Source: Lepus europaeus (lineage: Eukaryota > Chordata > Mammalia > Lagomorpha > Leporidae). From it: a stretch of 64,000 nt of DNA. The notes under the pieces were generated by a model that was not told where the DNA came from, ran no database searches, and saw nothing but the letters and a program-made list of their open reading frames with translations. Below are positions 32,312-44,345 of the stretch, in pieces. How positions within the stretch are numbered: the first letter of the stretch is position 1; each line of letters begins with the position of its first letter. Location of the stretch: the NCBI RefSeq assembly GCF_033115175.1, contig NC_084837.1, positions 90,330,499-90,394,498 on the forward strand. The letters are read 5' to 3'. Made by a program: the position numbers and the translations under genes.

Positions 32312-32625
32312 TAAATTTTTATTTTAGGGGCAGAGAGACAGAGAAAGAGAGAGAGAGAGAGAGTGAGAGAGAGAGAGCCCATTTGCTAACTCATCCCCCA
32401 AGTGCTTGCACCAGTGGGGTGTGGGCCAGGGCTGGAGCTGGGAGCCAGGAACTCAATCCAGGTCTTCCAGTGTGGGCAGCAGGAGCCCAAGCCCTTGGGC
32501 CCTCATCGCTGCCTCCTCGAGTCTGCATGAGCAGGAACTGGAGTCAGGAGCCGGAGCCGGAAACTGAACCAGGTGCTCCGGTGTGGGATGTGGGCATCTT
32601 CACCACCAGGCCCGAGGCCTGTCCC
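32312..32625 (-). repeat. Old lagomorph SINE (-)
   Basis: Tail 'tttttattttaggggcagag', long (AG)n, 'gggagccaggaactcaatcc', 'gcccaagcccttgggccctc', and a degenerate head. Diverged relative to the C type. Confidence 0.75.
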
Positions 32626-32869
32626 TGCTTCGCTTACTGGTGGGTGGTGAGCCGCAGGTGAGCAGCCCTGTTGAGCAGGGTGAGCAGCTATGATCTGTGT
32701 TGCCTGAGGGAAGGGTCCTGATGATTGGGAAAATCAGATAAGGCCCTCGCTCTGGTGACGCAGAGGGGAAAGGCAGGCAGGTGGAGCCAGAGGGTGTGTG
32801 CCCAGCATGGGCCCCGCCCCCCGCCCTCCCCCTCCCTTCTCCAGGATCCCAGCAGACAAGGACTCTTTG

Positions 32870-32968
32870 TATGTGTGCTATGCAGAAGGAAATGGAGCCA
32901 CAGAGAAGTTACGTAACTTGCCTGGGGTCACCTAGCACTGAGGGCTGGAGCTGGGTGTGAATTCAGGC
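32870..32968 (-). repeat. MIR fragment
   Basis: 'atggagccacagagaagttacgtaacttgcc', 'ggtcacctagc', 'ctgggtgtgaattcaggcag' in antisense MIR order. Confidence 0.8.
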
Positions 32969-33482
32969 AGTCACACGGCGCTTTGGTTAGGAGGTCCCGG
33001 AGGTGTGGCTCGAAGGGTCCTTGGGATGTTTGATCAGAAGCCTGAAAACTGTGGCGTTTCATTCTGTAGGCAGAAACACTTTATGTTTTTGAGAAAGGGA
33101 AGGGAGATGATCCAAGCTTTATTTGGGGGAAGATCACAGTGACGTCAGCATAGGAGATGGACTCCCGGAGCGGCAGGGACGCCTGCCAGGTGGGAGCAGC
33201 ATCCTCAGGGCGGGGCCGCAGCCCCAGAGGCTGTTATGTCAGATCCATCTCAGAGACATTGCTCATAGGTCAATGCTGACGAGAATGGACGAAGAATGAA
33301 TCTGTTGCCCTTTACCCTTTGGCTGCTGGGAAGCTCAGAGTCCCAGGCTGTGGTCCTCTTCCAGGGAGCATTTGAGAGCTCCAGTAAGCCTGGTGTGCAT
33401 TCATTTCACCTTGCCTTCCTCCCCCAATCCTCATTTTCCCTTTAGTCTGAATTCTGCCATGTAGTTTTCTTATGGCTATAAA

Positions 33483-33493
33483 ATATATATATA

Positions 33494-33541
<48 letters not shown>
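33483..33541. repeat. (TA)n(TG)n(TA)n compound microsatellite
   Basis: Alternating pyrimidine-purine sequence over about 59 bp: ATATATAT, then GTGTGTGT, then a long perfect (AT)n. Likely unstable and prone to cruciform structure. Confidence 0.92.
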
Positions 33542-33543
<2 letters not shown>

Positions 33544-33874
33544 TACAGTGCCTCAGTAAGGTGTAGGTAGCACACAAAGGAAACATCTAGAAGCACCTGG
33601 AGAGCATTTTTTCCCTGGTAAAGACCGAGAGCTCTTGTAGGGTGGGCTTGTCCGACCGTCTCCCGGGGCTCCTGTCCCAGGGCTGGGTGCCAGGTGTGTC
33701 ATCACGTGGATGTCACCCGTGGGCTGCTGGGGGCATTCTCATTCCCTCTGCTACTCGGAGAGGGCCCACCGGGCCCCCGGGGATGCCCACGGTGGTTTCC
33801 GTAGGGTCTGGGTTGGGGGGGGCAGGGTTTGTTTAATCGTCATGTATTTATTTAAGGAGTATCAGGGCAGCAGG

Positions 33875-33913
33875 TAGCCAGGACATGTTTTAGCCAGATG
33901 TCCTGGCTAAAAC
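33875..33913. other. Overlapping inverted repeats (two-state hairpin)
   Basis: Arms TAGCCAGGACAT (33875-33886) and ATGTCCTGGCTA (33898-33909) are perfectly complementary. The 11-bp loop between them, GTTTTAGCCAG (33887-33897), is itself perfectly complementary to CTGGCTAAAAC (33903-33913). The two hairpins share the right arm and exclude each other. Confidence 0.85.
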
Positions 33914-34261
33914 CGCTTAGTGAGGCTCGGGCAGATGCTTAACTTTCAGAAAGAGTCGGTTCAGAAAACGTTCGCTATGGTTTGTTGATCTGTAGCTATG
34001 GCAGGAATGTGCTGGCTGCGGGTACGGACTGTGGAGCTCGGGGACACTGATGCTGTCCAGCCTCTCCTCTGACAGGTGGGGCACGGACTGCGCACCTGCC
34101 TGCGCGTCTGTGCAGGAGAGAGGGCCTCCCCTCCCAGCCTCGCAGAAGCCCGAGTTTACGGGGTCACCTGGCCCTGTATTTTGCTCCCGAATCATTTTTA
34201 TAGTTCCAACATGCCTTCTCTCTTTTCCTCTCTCATTCCATTGTTTTCTTTAAAAAAAAAA

Positions 34262-34560
34262 AATCCATATTTATTGGAAAGGCAGACAGACAAAAGGATT
34301 CAGAGGCGACAGACGTCGTCCATCCGCTGGTTCACTCTCCGAATGACCGCAACAGCTGAGGATGGGCCAGGCTGGAGCCAGGAGCCTGGAGCTCAATCCT
34401 GGCCCCCAGTGGAGGGGACGGAGACCCACGCACCTGAGCCACCACTTGCCGCCTCCCAGGGTTGGAATGGGATGTACAGGTAGGACTTGAACCCAGGCAC
34501 TCTGATAGGGAGTGTGGCGTCCCAGGTGGCACCTTAGCCACTGAGCCAAACACTCATCCC
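34262..34560 (-). repeat. Old lagomorph SINE (-)
   Basis: A-rich start, 'catatttattggaaaggcagacag', 'gctggttcactctccgaatg', 'gacttgaacccaggcactctgat', 'gccactgagccaaacactc'. Confidence 0.8.
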
Positions 34561-34589
34561 TCGCAGTCCCTTTCTGCCCCAGCCCTAAT

Positions 34590-34705
34590 CAGACAGGTGT
34601 AACGTGGTCATTAGTGTTCCATTTTGCAGAGGAATAAACTGCGGCCTGGAGCGGAGGTGGATCTGCCGACACTCAGGCAACCACCAAGGGACCCGGGTTT
34701 AAAAG
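34590..34705 (-). repeat. MIR fragment
   Basis: 'ttccattttgcagaggaataaactgcggcctgg' and 'ggacccgggtttaaaag' in antisense MIR order. Confidence 0.6.
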
Positions 34706-35544
34706 TTCTGGGCCTTCCCATGGTGCATGTGCGGCGGGGGGCAGGCAAGGAGCCAGTCTCTATGACAAAATCCAACGACAACTGGCGGACGGTGAGCTGG
34801 GGTAAGGGCAGGGCGGTGTGCGGGGCAGTGACCGCGTGCGTGGGAGCGCAGTGAGCGCTCGCTCCATGGCTGATCACACGCCGCCTGCCTCCTGCAGGTT
34901 GCTTCTTTCTGGGGCAGCCACAGCTGTGCCCCCTCGCCTGTGTGTAATGAGCTGTGTCACTCAGCTCAGTGTGGACGGATGAGGTCAGCGGGGAACGCTC
35001 TCAACTCTGTGGCCACCATCGGCCCTGCCAGCACCCGGGTGGGGACCCGTGTGCCCTAAGCCCGAAGCCGTGGCCTTCACAGAACAGCTGGGCATCTTGG
35101 GGCACAGTGGGGGAGGAGAGGGGGTGGGTAGCGGGCCGTGGGGCCACAATGGCGGGAGGGCTGCAGCCTCTGCCCCCGGCCCCCAGGAGCTCAGATAGGC
35201 GGATTCGTAAACAGTTGGCCGGAGCACAATGCAGTAAGTGCTAGAATGAGCACTGAGCCAAATGTGACGGAAGGAGCCCGGCGTTCTTTCTCGGGGATCA
35301 GAGCAGGAGACATTCGATCTGGGCTCGGACGCTTGGGCAGGAGTTGCCAGGACTAGTGGAGAAGCCATTGCCGATGATGAGGGGACAGGAGCCGGGCTGC
35401 CCTGGCGTGCCTCTGCCTTCACCATGCCACTCTCCGCTGGGAGCATTCCCTGCCTGGCTTCATTGTCCGGGTGCAAGGAACCTGGCCAGCTCCTGCGCTG
35501 GTTGCTGCTTGGTGTCTGGAGGCAGTGGGGCTGGAGGATGGGCC

Positions 35545-36020
35545 TTGGAGTGAGCCTGGATTGGATTCAAATCCAGCTCTGCTCCTCCCAGCTCTGTGAC
35601 TGCGGCTGAGTTGTTGCCTCCATCTGAGCCTTGGTTTTCTTTCTTTCTTTTTTTTTTTTTTTTAAGATTTATTTTACTTATTTGAAAGGCAGAGGGAGGG
35701 AGAGAGAGAGAGAGATCTTCCATCTGCTCGTTCACTCCCCAAATGCGTGATGGCCAAGGCTAGCCAGGCTGAGGCCAGGAGCCAGGAGCTTCTTCCGGGT
35801 CTCCCATGTGGATGCAGGAGCCCAAGGACTTGAGCCATCTTCCGCTGCTTTCCCAAGTGCATTAGCAGGGAGCTGGATGGGAAGAGGAGCAGCCTGGACT
35901 CGAACCGGTGTCCACATGGGCCAGGCAATGACTTAACCTGCTACAGCACAGTGCTGGCCCCTGGTTTTCCACCTTTAAAATCGGGTTGGCGAAACGAGCT
36001 GAGTGGGAGGAGGGGACTTA
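35545..36020 (+). repeat. MIR element interrupted by a SINE
   Basis: 'ttggattcaaatccagctctgctcctcccagctctgtgac', 'cctccatctgagccttgg' is a + strand MIR. It stops at the SINE at 35640 and resumes after it with 'tggttttccacctttaaaatcggg'. Confidence 0.75.
35640..35961 (-). repeat. Lagomorph C-type SINE inserted in a MIR
   Basis: Poly-T, 'aagatttattttacttatttgaaagg', the antisense body, and the head complement 'cagcacagtgctggcccc'. An 8-bp duplication TGGTTTTC lies at 35632-35639 and 35962-35969. Confidence 0.92.
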
Positions 36021-36734
36021 GCCCAAAGCCTGGTTTGCAGCGAGTGCTGGGGTGTGGACAGTGGTGGCCGCTGTGCTGTGTGCGCGCCCGTGGGGACAGT
36101 GGAGGCTGTGGGCAGGGCTGGTATTGAGAGTGTGTGTCCTGGCAGAGGGTGTGACCATGCTGTGAGGATGACAGGGTCAGGTTCAAGTGCACTTGCGTGG
36201 GCTGCCTGGGCAGGATGTGCCGGGGGCTGTTGGGGGCTAGGGAGTTCGGGATGGGCTGTGTCAGCCTGGCATTGCTGGCTCTGGGTTGGATGGGAGACCT
36301 GAGATGTCGTTCAGCTCCACCTGCACCTGCTGGGGGGAGTCTCCTCCATGACGCCTGCGCCGAGGGACCCTCCCCTTTCTCTGAGTGCCTTCAGTGACGG
36401 GGAACTCACCGCTCCTCCATGCAGCCCATGCCCCCCGCAGACACCCCCAGCTGCTCGTGAGAAACAAGGGCAGCTGGGCCTTGTGCAGGGCGGTCCCGGC
36501 TGCGGACTGTGCACACCACTCATTCATTCATTCACTCATGCGTGCGTGCACTCACAGCCGATCGCCCAGCACCGTGCTTTCAGTGCTGGGGATGCAGCCG
36601 GGCCGGGGCAGACGCGGGCTGTGCCCTCGGGGAGGTTAGAGCTTGCTTACCTTGTCACAACACCCCCTCGGGTGAGGGCACAGGGCTGCGGGGAGGAACG
36701 CATGGGGGAGCCGGCTGGAGGCAGGGGTGGGAGT

Positions 36735-36882
36735 GGCTAATATTTATAGGTGCTGGGGGTGCTGCCCATGAACCCTCCCAGGTAAGCCCCATTCACATCA
36801 TCCCTGTTTTATAAATAAGGAAACAGAGGCTCAGAGAGGTAGTGTTGCTTGCTTAGGGTCACACAGCAAGGAGGCCGCCTGG
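36735..36882 (-). repeat. MIR element
   Basis: 'ctaatatttataggtgctgg', 'atcatccctgttttataaataaggaaacagaggctcagagagg', 'ttgcttagggtcacacagc' is a well preserved antisense MIR. Confidence 0.85.
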
Positions 36883-37792
36883 ATCTTCATGTGAGGCTCC
36901 TCGCTGAACTGCCACTTGAGACTATCCTGGGGAGCCCGGCATCCTCTGCTCCCCGGCCAGACCCAAGCTGCTGCTCTCACATCCTGTGTCCTGTGCCACC
37001 ACATCAGACGGTCACGTGGGAGCCCTGGCAGTGTCCAGTCCGCCCCACCCACAGCTGTGTTGACCCTGCTTCCTCATCCCTACCCCAGCCCATCCCGGAG
37101 GGACGGATGGGGGTGAGGTCAGCCTCTCCCACCCTGGAAGGGAGCTGAGGCCGTTGGAGGGGACCAGGGGTCATCTCGGGGCAGGCTCCTTTGTCCCAGC
37201 ATGCACGAGCCTGGTGCAGGGCAGCGATGGGGCGGGGGCGGGTCCATTACCCCACGCTGGAGCCCAGCCCTGGGGTCGCTGGTGTGCTCGAGGCAGGAGA
37301 TGGGATGTGGGCGTGTGTGAGCAGCCCTGCCCCTCCGTGTGGACACCAGTCACTCTGTAGCCCGGCACAGGAGGCATCAAGAGGTGCCCAGCTCTGCTCA
37401 GCTCAGCTCAGCCCGCAGTGGGAAGAGGGAGACCCGGCCCCAGAGACATGAACAAGAAGTCTGCGCCGGGTCAGCAGCGCTGTCTTTTCCAGAAGTCCTT
37501 TAGATGGGCTCACCTGGGAAGTGGCTGTTCCGTCTGTGGCCTTGCTCCACACAGTGCACTTGAGCTTCGCCCCCGGGGCTGGGCGTGCCAGCCGGCTCAT
37601 CTCTTTGGGCCTAGTGCCAGCGTCTGTCACTCGGCTGGGCCACAGCCTATCTTGCTGGGGTCACTGATGTGCCCTTAGCTTTCATCCAGAAATGCCATCC
37701 AGCTGGAAATGCTGTTTGTCGGGTTCATATGCAGATCTTGTGCACCAGCTGCTGCAAAAGGTAGACGATTCGTTCTGTAGGGGCCTGCACTG
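36883..37792. other. Intron 1 segment, no gene seen
   Basis: GC-rich; no repeat family or exon recognised. Confidence 0.4.
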
Positions 37793-38013
37793 GGGCCGGC
37801 CCTGTCACATAGCAGGGAAAGCTGCCATCTACGGTGCCGGCATCCCATATGGGTGCCGGTTCGAGTCCCGGCTGCTCCATTCCAGTCCAGCTCTCTGCTG
37901 TGGCCCGGGAGGGCAGTGAAGGATGGCCCAAGTGCTTGGGCCCCTGCATCTTTGGTTCCTGGCTTTGGATCGGCCCAGCTCTGGCTGTTACGGCCATCTG
38001 GGGAGGATGGAAG

Positions 38014-38049
<36 letters not shown>

Positions 38050-38078
38050 CTCAAATAAATAAATACATTTGGAAACGG
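37793..38078 (+). repeat. Lagomorph C-type SINE (+)
   Basis: Head 'ggggccggccctgtcacatagc', 'ggcatcccatatgggtgccggttcgagtcccgg', body with an internal deletion, (CT)n, 'caaataaataaataca' tail. Confidence 0.92.
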
Positions 38079-39559
38079 GCTACCGGGTGCCACTACTAGG
38101 GCACAGGGTTCCAGAGCCCCAACACTGGGGTGACCTGGGTGTGACCCGAGTCCCCACTTCTTTCTTTAGGGCGGCAGTGGGAGAGTGGGCCCAGAGTGGG
38201 CAGATTTTTCTCGTTGCTGCTTTTTCAAAAAAGGAAAGAAATCTGGATTTTTATATAAGTATCCTGATTTTTTTTTAAATGTTGGCAACAGATTCAGAAC
38301 AGTTTAAATCACGATGCTGGACCTCAAACCCCACATCTGCTGGGTAGATTGAGTCCTTGGATGCCTGTCTCGTCATGCCGGGCAGGGTGTGTGGTGCCGA
38401 GTGCTAGGGGGGCAGGCAGGGAGAAACCACACTTCAGCCTGGTGGCTGCACACTGGGGCCAGGGCTCCTTGAGCAATGTGGAAAGGTGTTTTGAGGACAC
38501 AGTGACCTACCTGGGACCTTGCACTATCAGGGAGGGCTCCCCAGAGGCGGTGACCCCAAGGGGGCCTCAGCAGCAGAGTAGGAGTTTGGGCACCATGAAG
38601 GATGGGCCGAACAGGAGGGTCAGTATGGGGAGGCGAGGCGGGCAAGGGGGAGCCTGGCTCTGGCAGAGGACGAGGAGCCCATGGGTGCGGGTGTGCACCC
38701 TGGGTAGAGTCCTTATAAATCCCATCAGGGACTGAAGCCTGTATTTTCAGAACAACAAGTCCAAAATGCCCCAGATTCTTGTGCTCTTGAAACATAAGCT
38801 CCTAAAGGCCCACCTGCCGTCGTCCTGGGGGATGGCTGTGCCCCCCGTGGACGGCTTGTGGCCTTGCTCCATGCTCCTTTCTCCTGGGGACCCGGGGCCC
38901 GGGGCTCTCTGCCCCCCACCGCCCGCCATGCACTTGGTGGATATGAAGGTGCACAGGGCCCCACAGGTTAACGAGAGCCCAGGGAAGGATGGAGGACCAG
39001 AGGCGCCACAGTGTGAGTGACAGACAGCGAGGGACGCCGTTCCTGGGATCCCAGACAAAGTGGGGGTGCTCCCGAGGCTACTCCAGACTCCCTTGCTGTT
39101 CTTGCATCTGTGGGCGCTGCCTGCGGGGTGGGGAGGGGGCTGGGACTGCATGGACCGGCGGGGGTTTTGCTCTTGTCACCGCCCAGGGCCCTCAGGGAAG
39201 GAGTTGGCATGGACAGAAGGAGAAGCCGGAGTCCAGGTGCCGCATGGAGGAGCCAGGTGCAGGCCCGGGGAGACAGCCACTCTCGGTTCTCACAGAGCGG
39301 AATCACTGAGCAGGGCGCGTGCCTAGGCCCCATCGCTCGTGATTCCATTCCGTGGGCTGGGAAAGGAAGACCTCCCCAGGTCAAGGGCTAGGGGAGGGGC
39401 AGGGGTCCGCCCGGAGGTGCCTGGGAGTGGGGGACTCAGCCTCCTGCCCTGACCCCAAGTCCCAGGGAAGGCCTTGAGCTGCAGGTGGGCGGCCACGGGG
39501 CACTGGGCCACATGGTGGGTGCTGCCGAGAGTGCACGGAGCAGCCGGAGCTCAGAGCTT

Positions 39560-39735
39560 GGGTCCCAGCCCATAACTGCAGGACCATAGCAAGACACTCG
39601 CCATCCCTTGGCCACTGTTCCGGCACCTGCCCGATGGGCGCAGTGAGGCCAGCCTCGCCAGGATCCTAGGGACTGTTAGTCACTTCCTAAGCGGCTTGGA
39701 GAGCAGGCGCTGAGCGAGTGCTCTGTGTGCATTAC
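39560..39735 (+). repeat. MIR element, diverged
   Basis: 'cataactgcaggaccatagc', 'ggccactgttccggcacctgcccgatgggcgcagtgagg', 'gcaggcgctgagcgagtgc' in MIR order. Confidence 0.5.
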
Positions 39736-40689
39736 GTTGAAAGTTTTATCTCCGTTTCTTTGTTTTATTTCGGAGTATTTGTTATTATACTTATCTTGGG
39801 CCATTCTCGTGTGGGGGACTTGGGGACGGCTCGCGTGCTGTCCTGACCCCACCCCCACCCTCCCAGGGTGTTCAGGAACTAGAACACGGGTGGCATGATG
39901 GGACTTGCAAGTGCAGGGCCCCCGAGGAGAACGTAGATGTTGGGGGAGAGACGGGCAGGAAGCCAGGACCCGTGATGCAGAGACCCCGGCGGGTGTCTCA
40001 GGACTGGCTTGGGGCTGGGGAGGTGGAGGTGGCCACATGCCTGGGACCACGGGGAGGGTCTGAGCGCAGCCCCCGGTCGGTGGAAGAGGGAGCCCCAAGT
40101 CCTGGTGCCAGCCTGGGCACCCCGGGTGGGATGAGCAGGAAATGGCACTGCTGCAGGGCTCCCGGATAGCGTCAGGTGCTCCGGGGGGTCATTTGTGGAG
40201 CTCAGTCGGGCAGGAGCAGCCTGGCTGCCTCTGTCTGCTTCCCCCACACCGACCCCTGAGGCTCACAGGCCCAGCCTCCTTCCTCTGCCTCCCCGCTGGT
40301 GCTGGCGCAGCTTCTGCTGAGCTCCCGGGGTACCAGATGGACGGACGAGGTTGTGTGCCGAGGGCGTTACCCTCTCCTCTGTACCCTGCCCCTCTTGGAA
40401 ACCCAGCAGGAAGCTTCTACAAAAGGTGATGAGACCTCTCCCCCTCCCAACCATCACCCAACCCATCCGTGCTGGAGGGAGGGGCGAGGGGAAGAGGAGG
40501 CTGCAGAATTCGGCGGGCGCTGAGCGAGTGGAATGGCAAGTACTCAACCATAATGGTCGATCAACGTAATGGCCTTGTTTGGCGGGTGTGCTGTGTGCCC
40601 AGCACTTAACACGTGTCGTCCCGCTTCTCACAACAGCCAGAGCGGCCCCCTACTCTGTCTGTGCCACTTGAGGAATGACCGTGGAGCTC

Positions 40690-40895
40690 CAGGGCCTGGG
40701 TCGGAACCTCCCCTCTGCCCCTTTCTCCCTGGGCGAGTTCCTGGATGTCTGTGCCTCAGTTTCCCCTCCTGTACCAAGGAGAAGATGACAGCCCGTCCCT
40801 CACTGAGGATTAAGGGAATCCATATTGCAAAGTGCTAAGGGCAGTGCTGGCCCCTTAACAAGCACCAGCCTGAGTGTTGAATACACCGGGTGTAC
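40690..40895 (+). repeat. MIR element
   Basis: 'tttctccctgggcgagttcctgg', 'tgtgcctcagtttcccctcctgtacc', 'gaggattaagggaatcc', 'aaagtgctaagggcagtgctggc' in MIR order. Confidence 0.8.
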
Positions 40896-41916
40896 ACCGC
40901 CCTGCATCGCCCGTGTTAGCAACAAGGAGGCAGCGCGGGGTCCGTAGCTGCACACGCCGAGCAGGTCTCGCCCGATCTCACCCCATGTCGCCACCCCTCA
41001 GGAGGCAGCACCATGTGCTCCTCGCCAACCAGAAGCCAAACAACTTATTCAGGACAGTAGCTGGCCAGCGGCGGGGCAAGGCCTCCAGCCAGGGCCCGCC
41101 TTCTGTCCAACCCCTGAGCCTGGCCCCTGGGCTGGCTGCTGTGTGTGGGAGGCATCGCTCTGCCAGGGATCCCCTAAGGTTTCCCGTGTGCCGTGGGCCA
41201 CGGGGAGAGCTGAGGAGGACAGGGACGGCTGTGTCTGCTGGGACGGGGGCTCTGCTGCTCCACCGAGTGGGAGCCTGGGAGGGGAGCCGGGAAGGGGGTT
41301 GAGGCTGGCGTGGGCCCAGTGGATCCTGGAGTTTTGTGAGGCTGCTGCCCCTGTGCGCTGGGCTGCTCCATACTGCAAGTTCTAGAGTGGGTGACTGGAA
41401 AGATTCCACAGCGGTCTGCTACGTACAGTGGTGCAGGTTGTGCCCTGAACAAGGCCGGCAGGGGGGCGAGTTGGGACTGACTCTGCCTGGAGCGGCATCT
41501 GTCAGGACAGGACATCTTTTTCTATCTCACAAAAGTGTCCAGTGGCCCGCAGAGGCCCTGGCTCCGTGGACAGATGAGCGGGAGACGTCACCGACAGAGG
41601 CGAGTCTGCACCGGGCCAGCCGTGGGCACTCGAGCAAATCCAGCTTGGGTTTTTGAAGTGACTGGGAAGGTTCAAAGCCAGGATGGGGCTGAAATGATGG
41701 GTGCGGTGGTGGAGGGGGGAGGCTGGGCACTGGCCCCCTCCCGGGCCCCCTAACCAGTGTGTGAAATAGACAAGGAGCCTGCAGAAGCATGGGCCTCCAT
41801 GCAGGGTAAATCAGGAGGGTTTGGATGAGGCAGAGGAAGGAACCCATGGGGGCCCCTGAACCTGCAACGGTGGCCCCAACTCACTGTGGAGTCAGCACAT
41901 TGGGCCGCTGAGCCAG

Positions 41917-41934
41917 GTGTGTGTGTGTGTGTGT
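41917..41934. repeat. (GT)n microsatellite
   Basis: Nine GT units, followed by further TG-rich sequence up to about 41985. Confidence 0.9.
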
Positions 41935-44021
41935 GCACGCATGCCTGTGCAAGTGTTGTGTGTGCATGTGCAGGTGTGTGTGTGTGCACACTGGATTGAA
42001 GTGGACACCATGAAGGAAAGGCACCCTGGAGAGAGCAGCTCAAAGACGAAGCTTCCAGAAAGGACGGCAGGAGCACCTGCCGGAGGTGCCGGCGACCCCC
42101 CCAGGGGCTGCCGGTGCCATGTTTGCCCCCTAAGCATGGTGGTCACTGGGAAGGGGAGGGAGGGAGGGTGCTGGTGCTGTGCCCACAGGCGCTGTGCCCA
42201 GTGTTCCACATGCTTCCCTCATTCCGCTGTGCAGCGCTTCCTCGTGGCTTCTGTTGCAATGGCAGCGCGCAGTGGGATCAAGGGAAAGAGGGAAAAGGTC
42301 TCCTCTGGAGACGCAGCAGTGTCGCCACCCACCCCCGGGGGGCGCTGTGCGCCATGGCTGGTGGAGCAGCGGGCCGGCGGTTTGAATTCAGTGATGGTTT
42401 CTGTTCCCCGCTGGTCCCCGTTGTCCCTAGAGCTGTGCCACTTTTCCAGCCGCTGCATGGGAGACGGGCAGCTGCATGGGCACACCATGGGGCACCCAGC
42501 AAAGGGTGAGAGGAATGCTGGGAAGGAAATTGGGGGAGGGGCTCGAGTTTCTTTGCCCATCAGAGGCCGGCTGGGGGTGGGGTATGTGTGGTTTCTGGAC
42601 TTCCTTAATACGGATGGGTTCTTGGCTGGAGAGCAGGGAGACCTCCTGGGGACAGGGCACGGGCAGGGTCCAGAGACTCAGACATCGGCTACCCTCTCCC
42701 ATTTCTTCTTTATTCCTATCAGTTGCAACAGAGCAAAGGCAACCATCTTCTGGCTGACAGCACGGAGCTGTGGCTGGCCTGTCCTGAGGGGCACCGCATG
42801 GCCTATTTCTTTGTCAGCCTTGATGGCAGGGTCCCTCCCCAGCGGGGCCTTAGCTGGCCTTGGGGATTACTGAGCCCAAGTTCACCCTCGTGCGTCTGCC
42901 GAGACAGCCTCTCCGTAGCCTCAGGTGCACCTGCCCTGCTCCCCTCCCCCCCCCCACCGCCCATGGCAGTGTCGTGCTGGCCTGTGGCTCTCAGGCCTCC
43001 CGTGTCCATCCTCTGGCATGGGCAGGGATCCTCGGGTTCTCTCCAGCAGCCAGTGGCTGGCGGGGACGCAGGAGTGGCCCCCTCCCCGGGCCCTCTCTGG
43101 CCGTGCCCCTTGCCATGGCGCGTCTGCGGAGCCATCTTTGACTTGGCCCCTGTTCTGAACCGAGTCCCCGCTCCTTCCAGAATCCCAGCCGGGAAGTGGG
43201 CGAGGGACCCGCCACGTCCCCAGACCTCTCCGCTGCCCAACACATTCACCCCTGAGATTCCGGCACGAAGGCCAGGAAATCAGGCTGCGCCTCTGACTGC
43301 TCACTTCCAGGCCTGCTTCCCGGCATTCAGGCTGCCAGGGGCGGCCTCCCCTCCCTCTGGGGTCCCCCCAGGGCTCGCTAGGGTAGGGTCAGCCAGGCGG
43401 ACTCCTGGTTGGCTAACTATTTGAGAAAAGCCTCCTCTGAACAAGTCTGGCTTTTAAGACGATCGATGGATCGATCATTCGTGTTGCAGCAACATCCGTG
43501 TTGGATGTCAGGACCTGGATTCTCTTTTGCATCCTGCTGCCCCGGGGTTCTTGAGGTTGGTGGGAGGTTGGGGGGAGGGAGGCGTGCATCTAGGGGGCGA
43601 AAGGGCAGCTGGAAACCAGTGAATGCAGACATGTGAAAGTGGCTGCAAAATAAAAACCGCACCCTGTGCGTTTCTCGCTCATCTGTTCTCCGTTCCCCTC
43701 CTTTCGGCTCTCAGCTCTGCCTCTGCCGCCGGCCCCGGCCCCGTGTAGCTGACATCGCGGGGAGCAGCTGGCTGTGCGTGCAGCCATCCGCTCTGAGTGT
43801 GGTCACAGTCACGGAGCAGGGCTGGGGGCTTGAGGGTCAGGGACACGACATGGCCACCTAGAACGGGGCTGCACCCCCAGCAGCCAGGGGAACAGAGGCT
43901 GTCTCAGGGAAGTTGGCTAAAGATCCAGGGAGATCTGCTGTGCTTACTGGTTCTAGAATCTTCATAGAAGGCAGTGAGAGGCAGAATATTCTTTCTCAGA
44001 CACTCTTCAGTTGGAGGGCAT

Positions 44022-44345
44022 TTATTTATTTATTTTTTAGAGATTTTATTTATTTGAAAGGCAGAGTTACAGAGAGAGAGACAGAAACAGAGAGACAGAA
44101 GTCTTCCATCCGCTGGTTCACTCCCCAAATGGCCACAATAGCCAGGGCTGGGCCAGGCAGAAGCCAGGAGCAAGATCTCCCGCGTGGGTGCAGGGGCCCA
44201 GACACTTGGGCCATCCTCTGCTGCTTTCCCAGGCACATTAGCAGGGAGCTGGATGGGAAGTGGAGCAGCCGGGACTTGAACTGGTGCCTGTATAGCATGT
44301 CGGCACCACAGCCGGCTTAACCCACTGCGCCACAGCGCCAGCCCC
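44022..44345 (-). repeat. Lagomorph C-type SINE (-)
   Basis: Double tail 'tttatttatttattttttag' and 'gattttatttatttgaaaggc', antisense body, head complement 'cactgcgccacagcgccagcccc'. Confidence 0.92.

Larger units (their letters stand above)
38079..44021. other. Intron 1 segment with MIRs, no gene seen
   Basis: Almost 6 kb without a lagomorph SINE. It holds + strand MIRs at about 39560-39735 and 40690-40895, a (GT)n run at 41917-41934, and a palindromic ATCGAT cluster at 43461-43476. Long open frames here (for example 41917-42873) are GC-driven and carry only low-complexity or arbitrary sequence. Confidence 0.5.

Noticed and set aside
37793..37870. tRNA-like gene (A box and GGTTCGAGTCC B box)
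   Set aside because: This is the tRNA-derived head of a SINE. The same head recurs across the window, without a tRNA fold or acceptor stem.
41917..42873. 318-codon open frame
   Set aside because: Begins in a (GT)n microsatellite and then shows arbitrary sequence. Overlapping frames on other strands are equally long.
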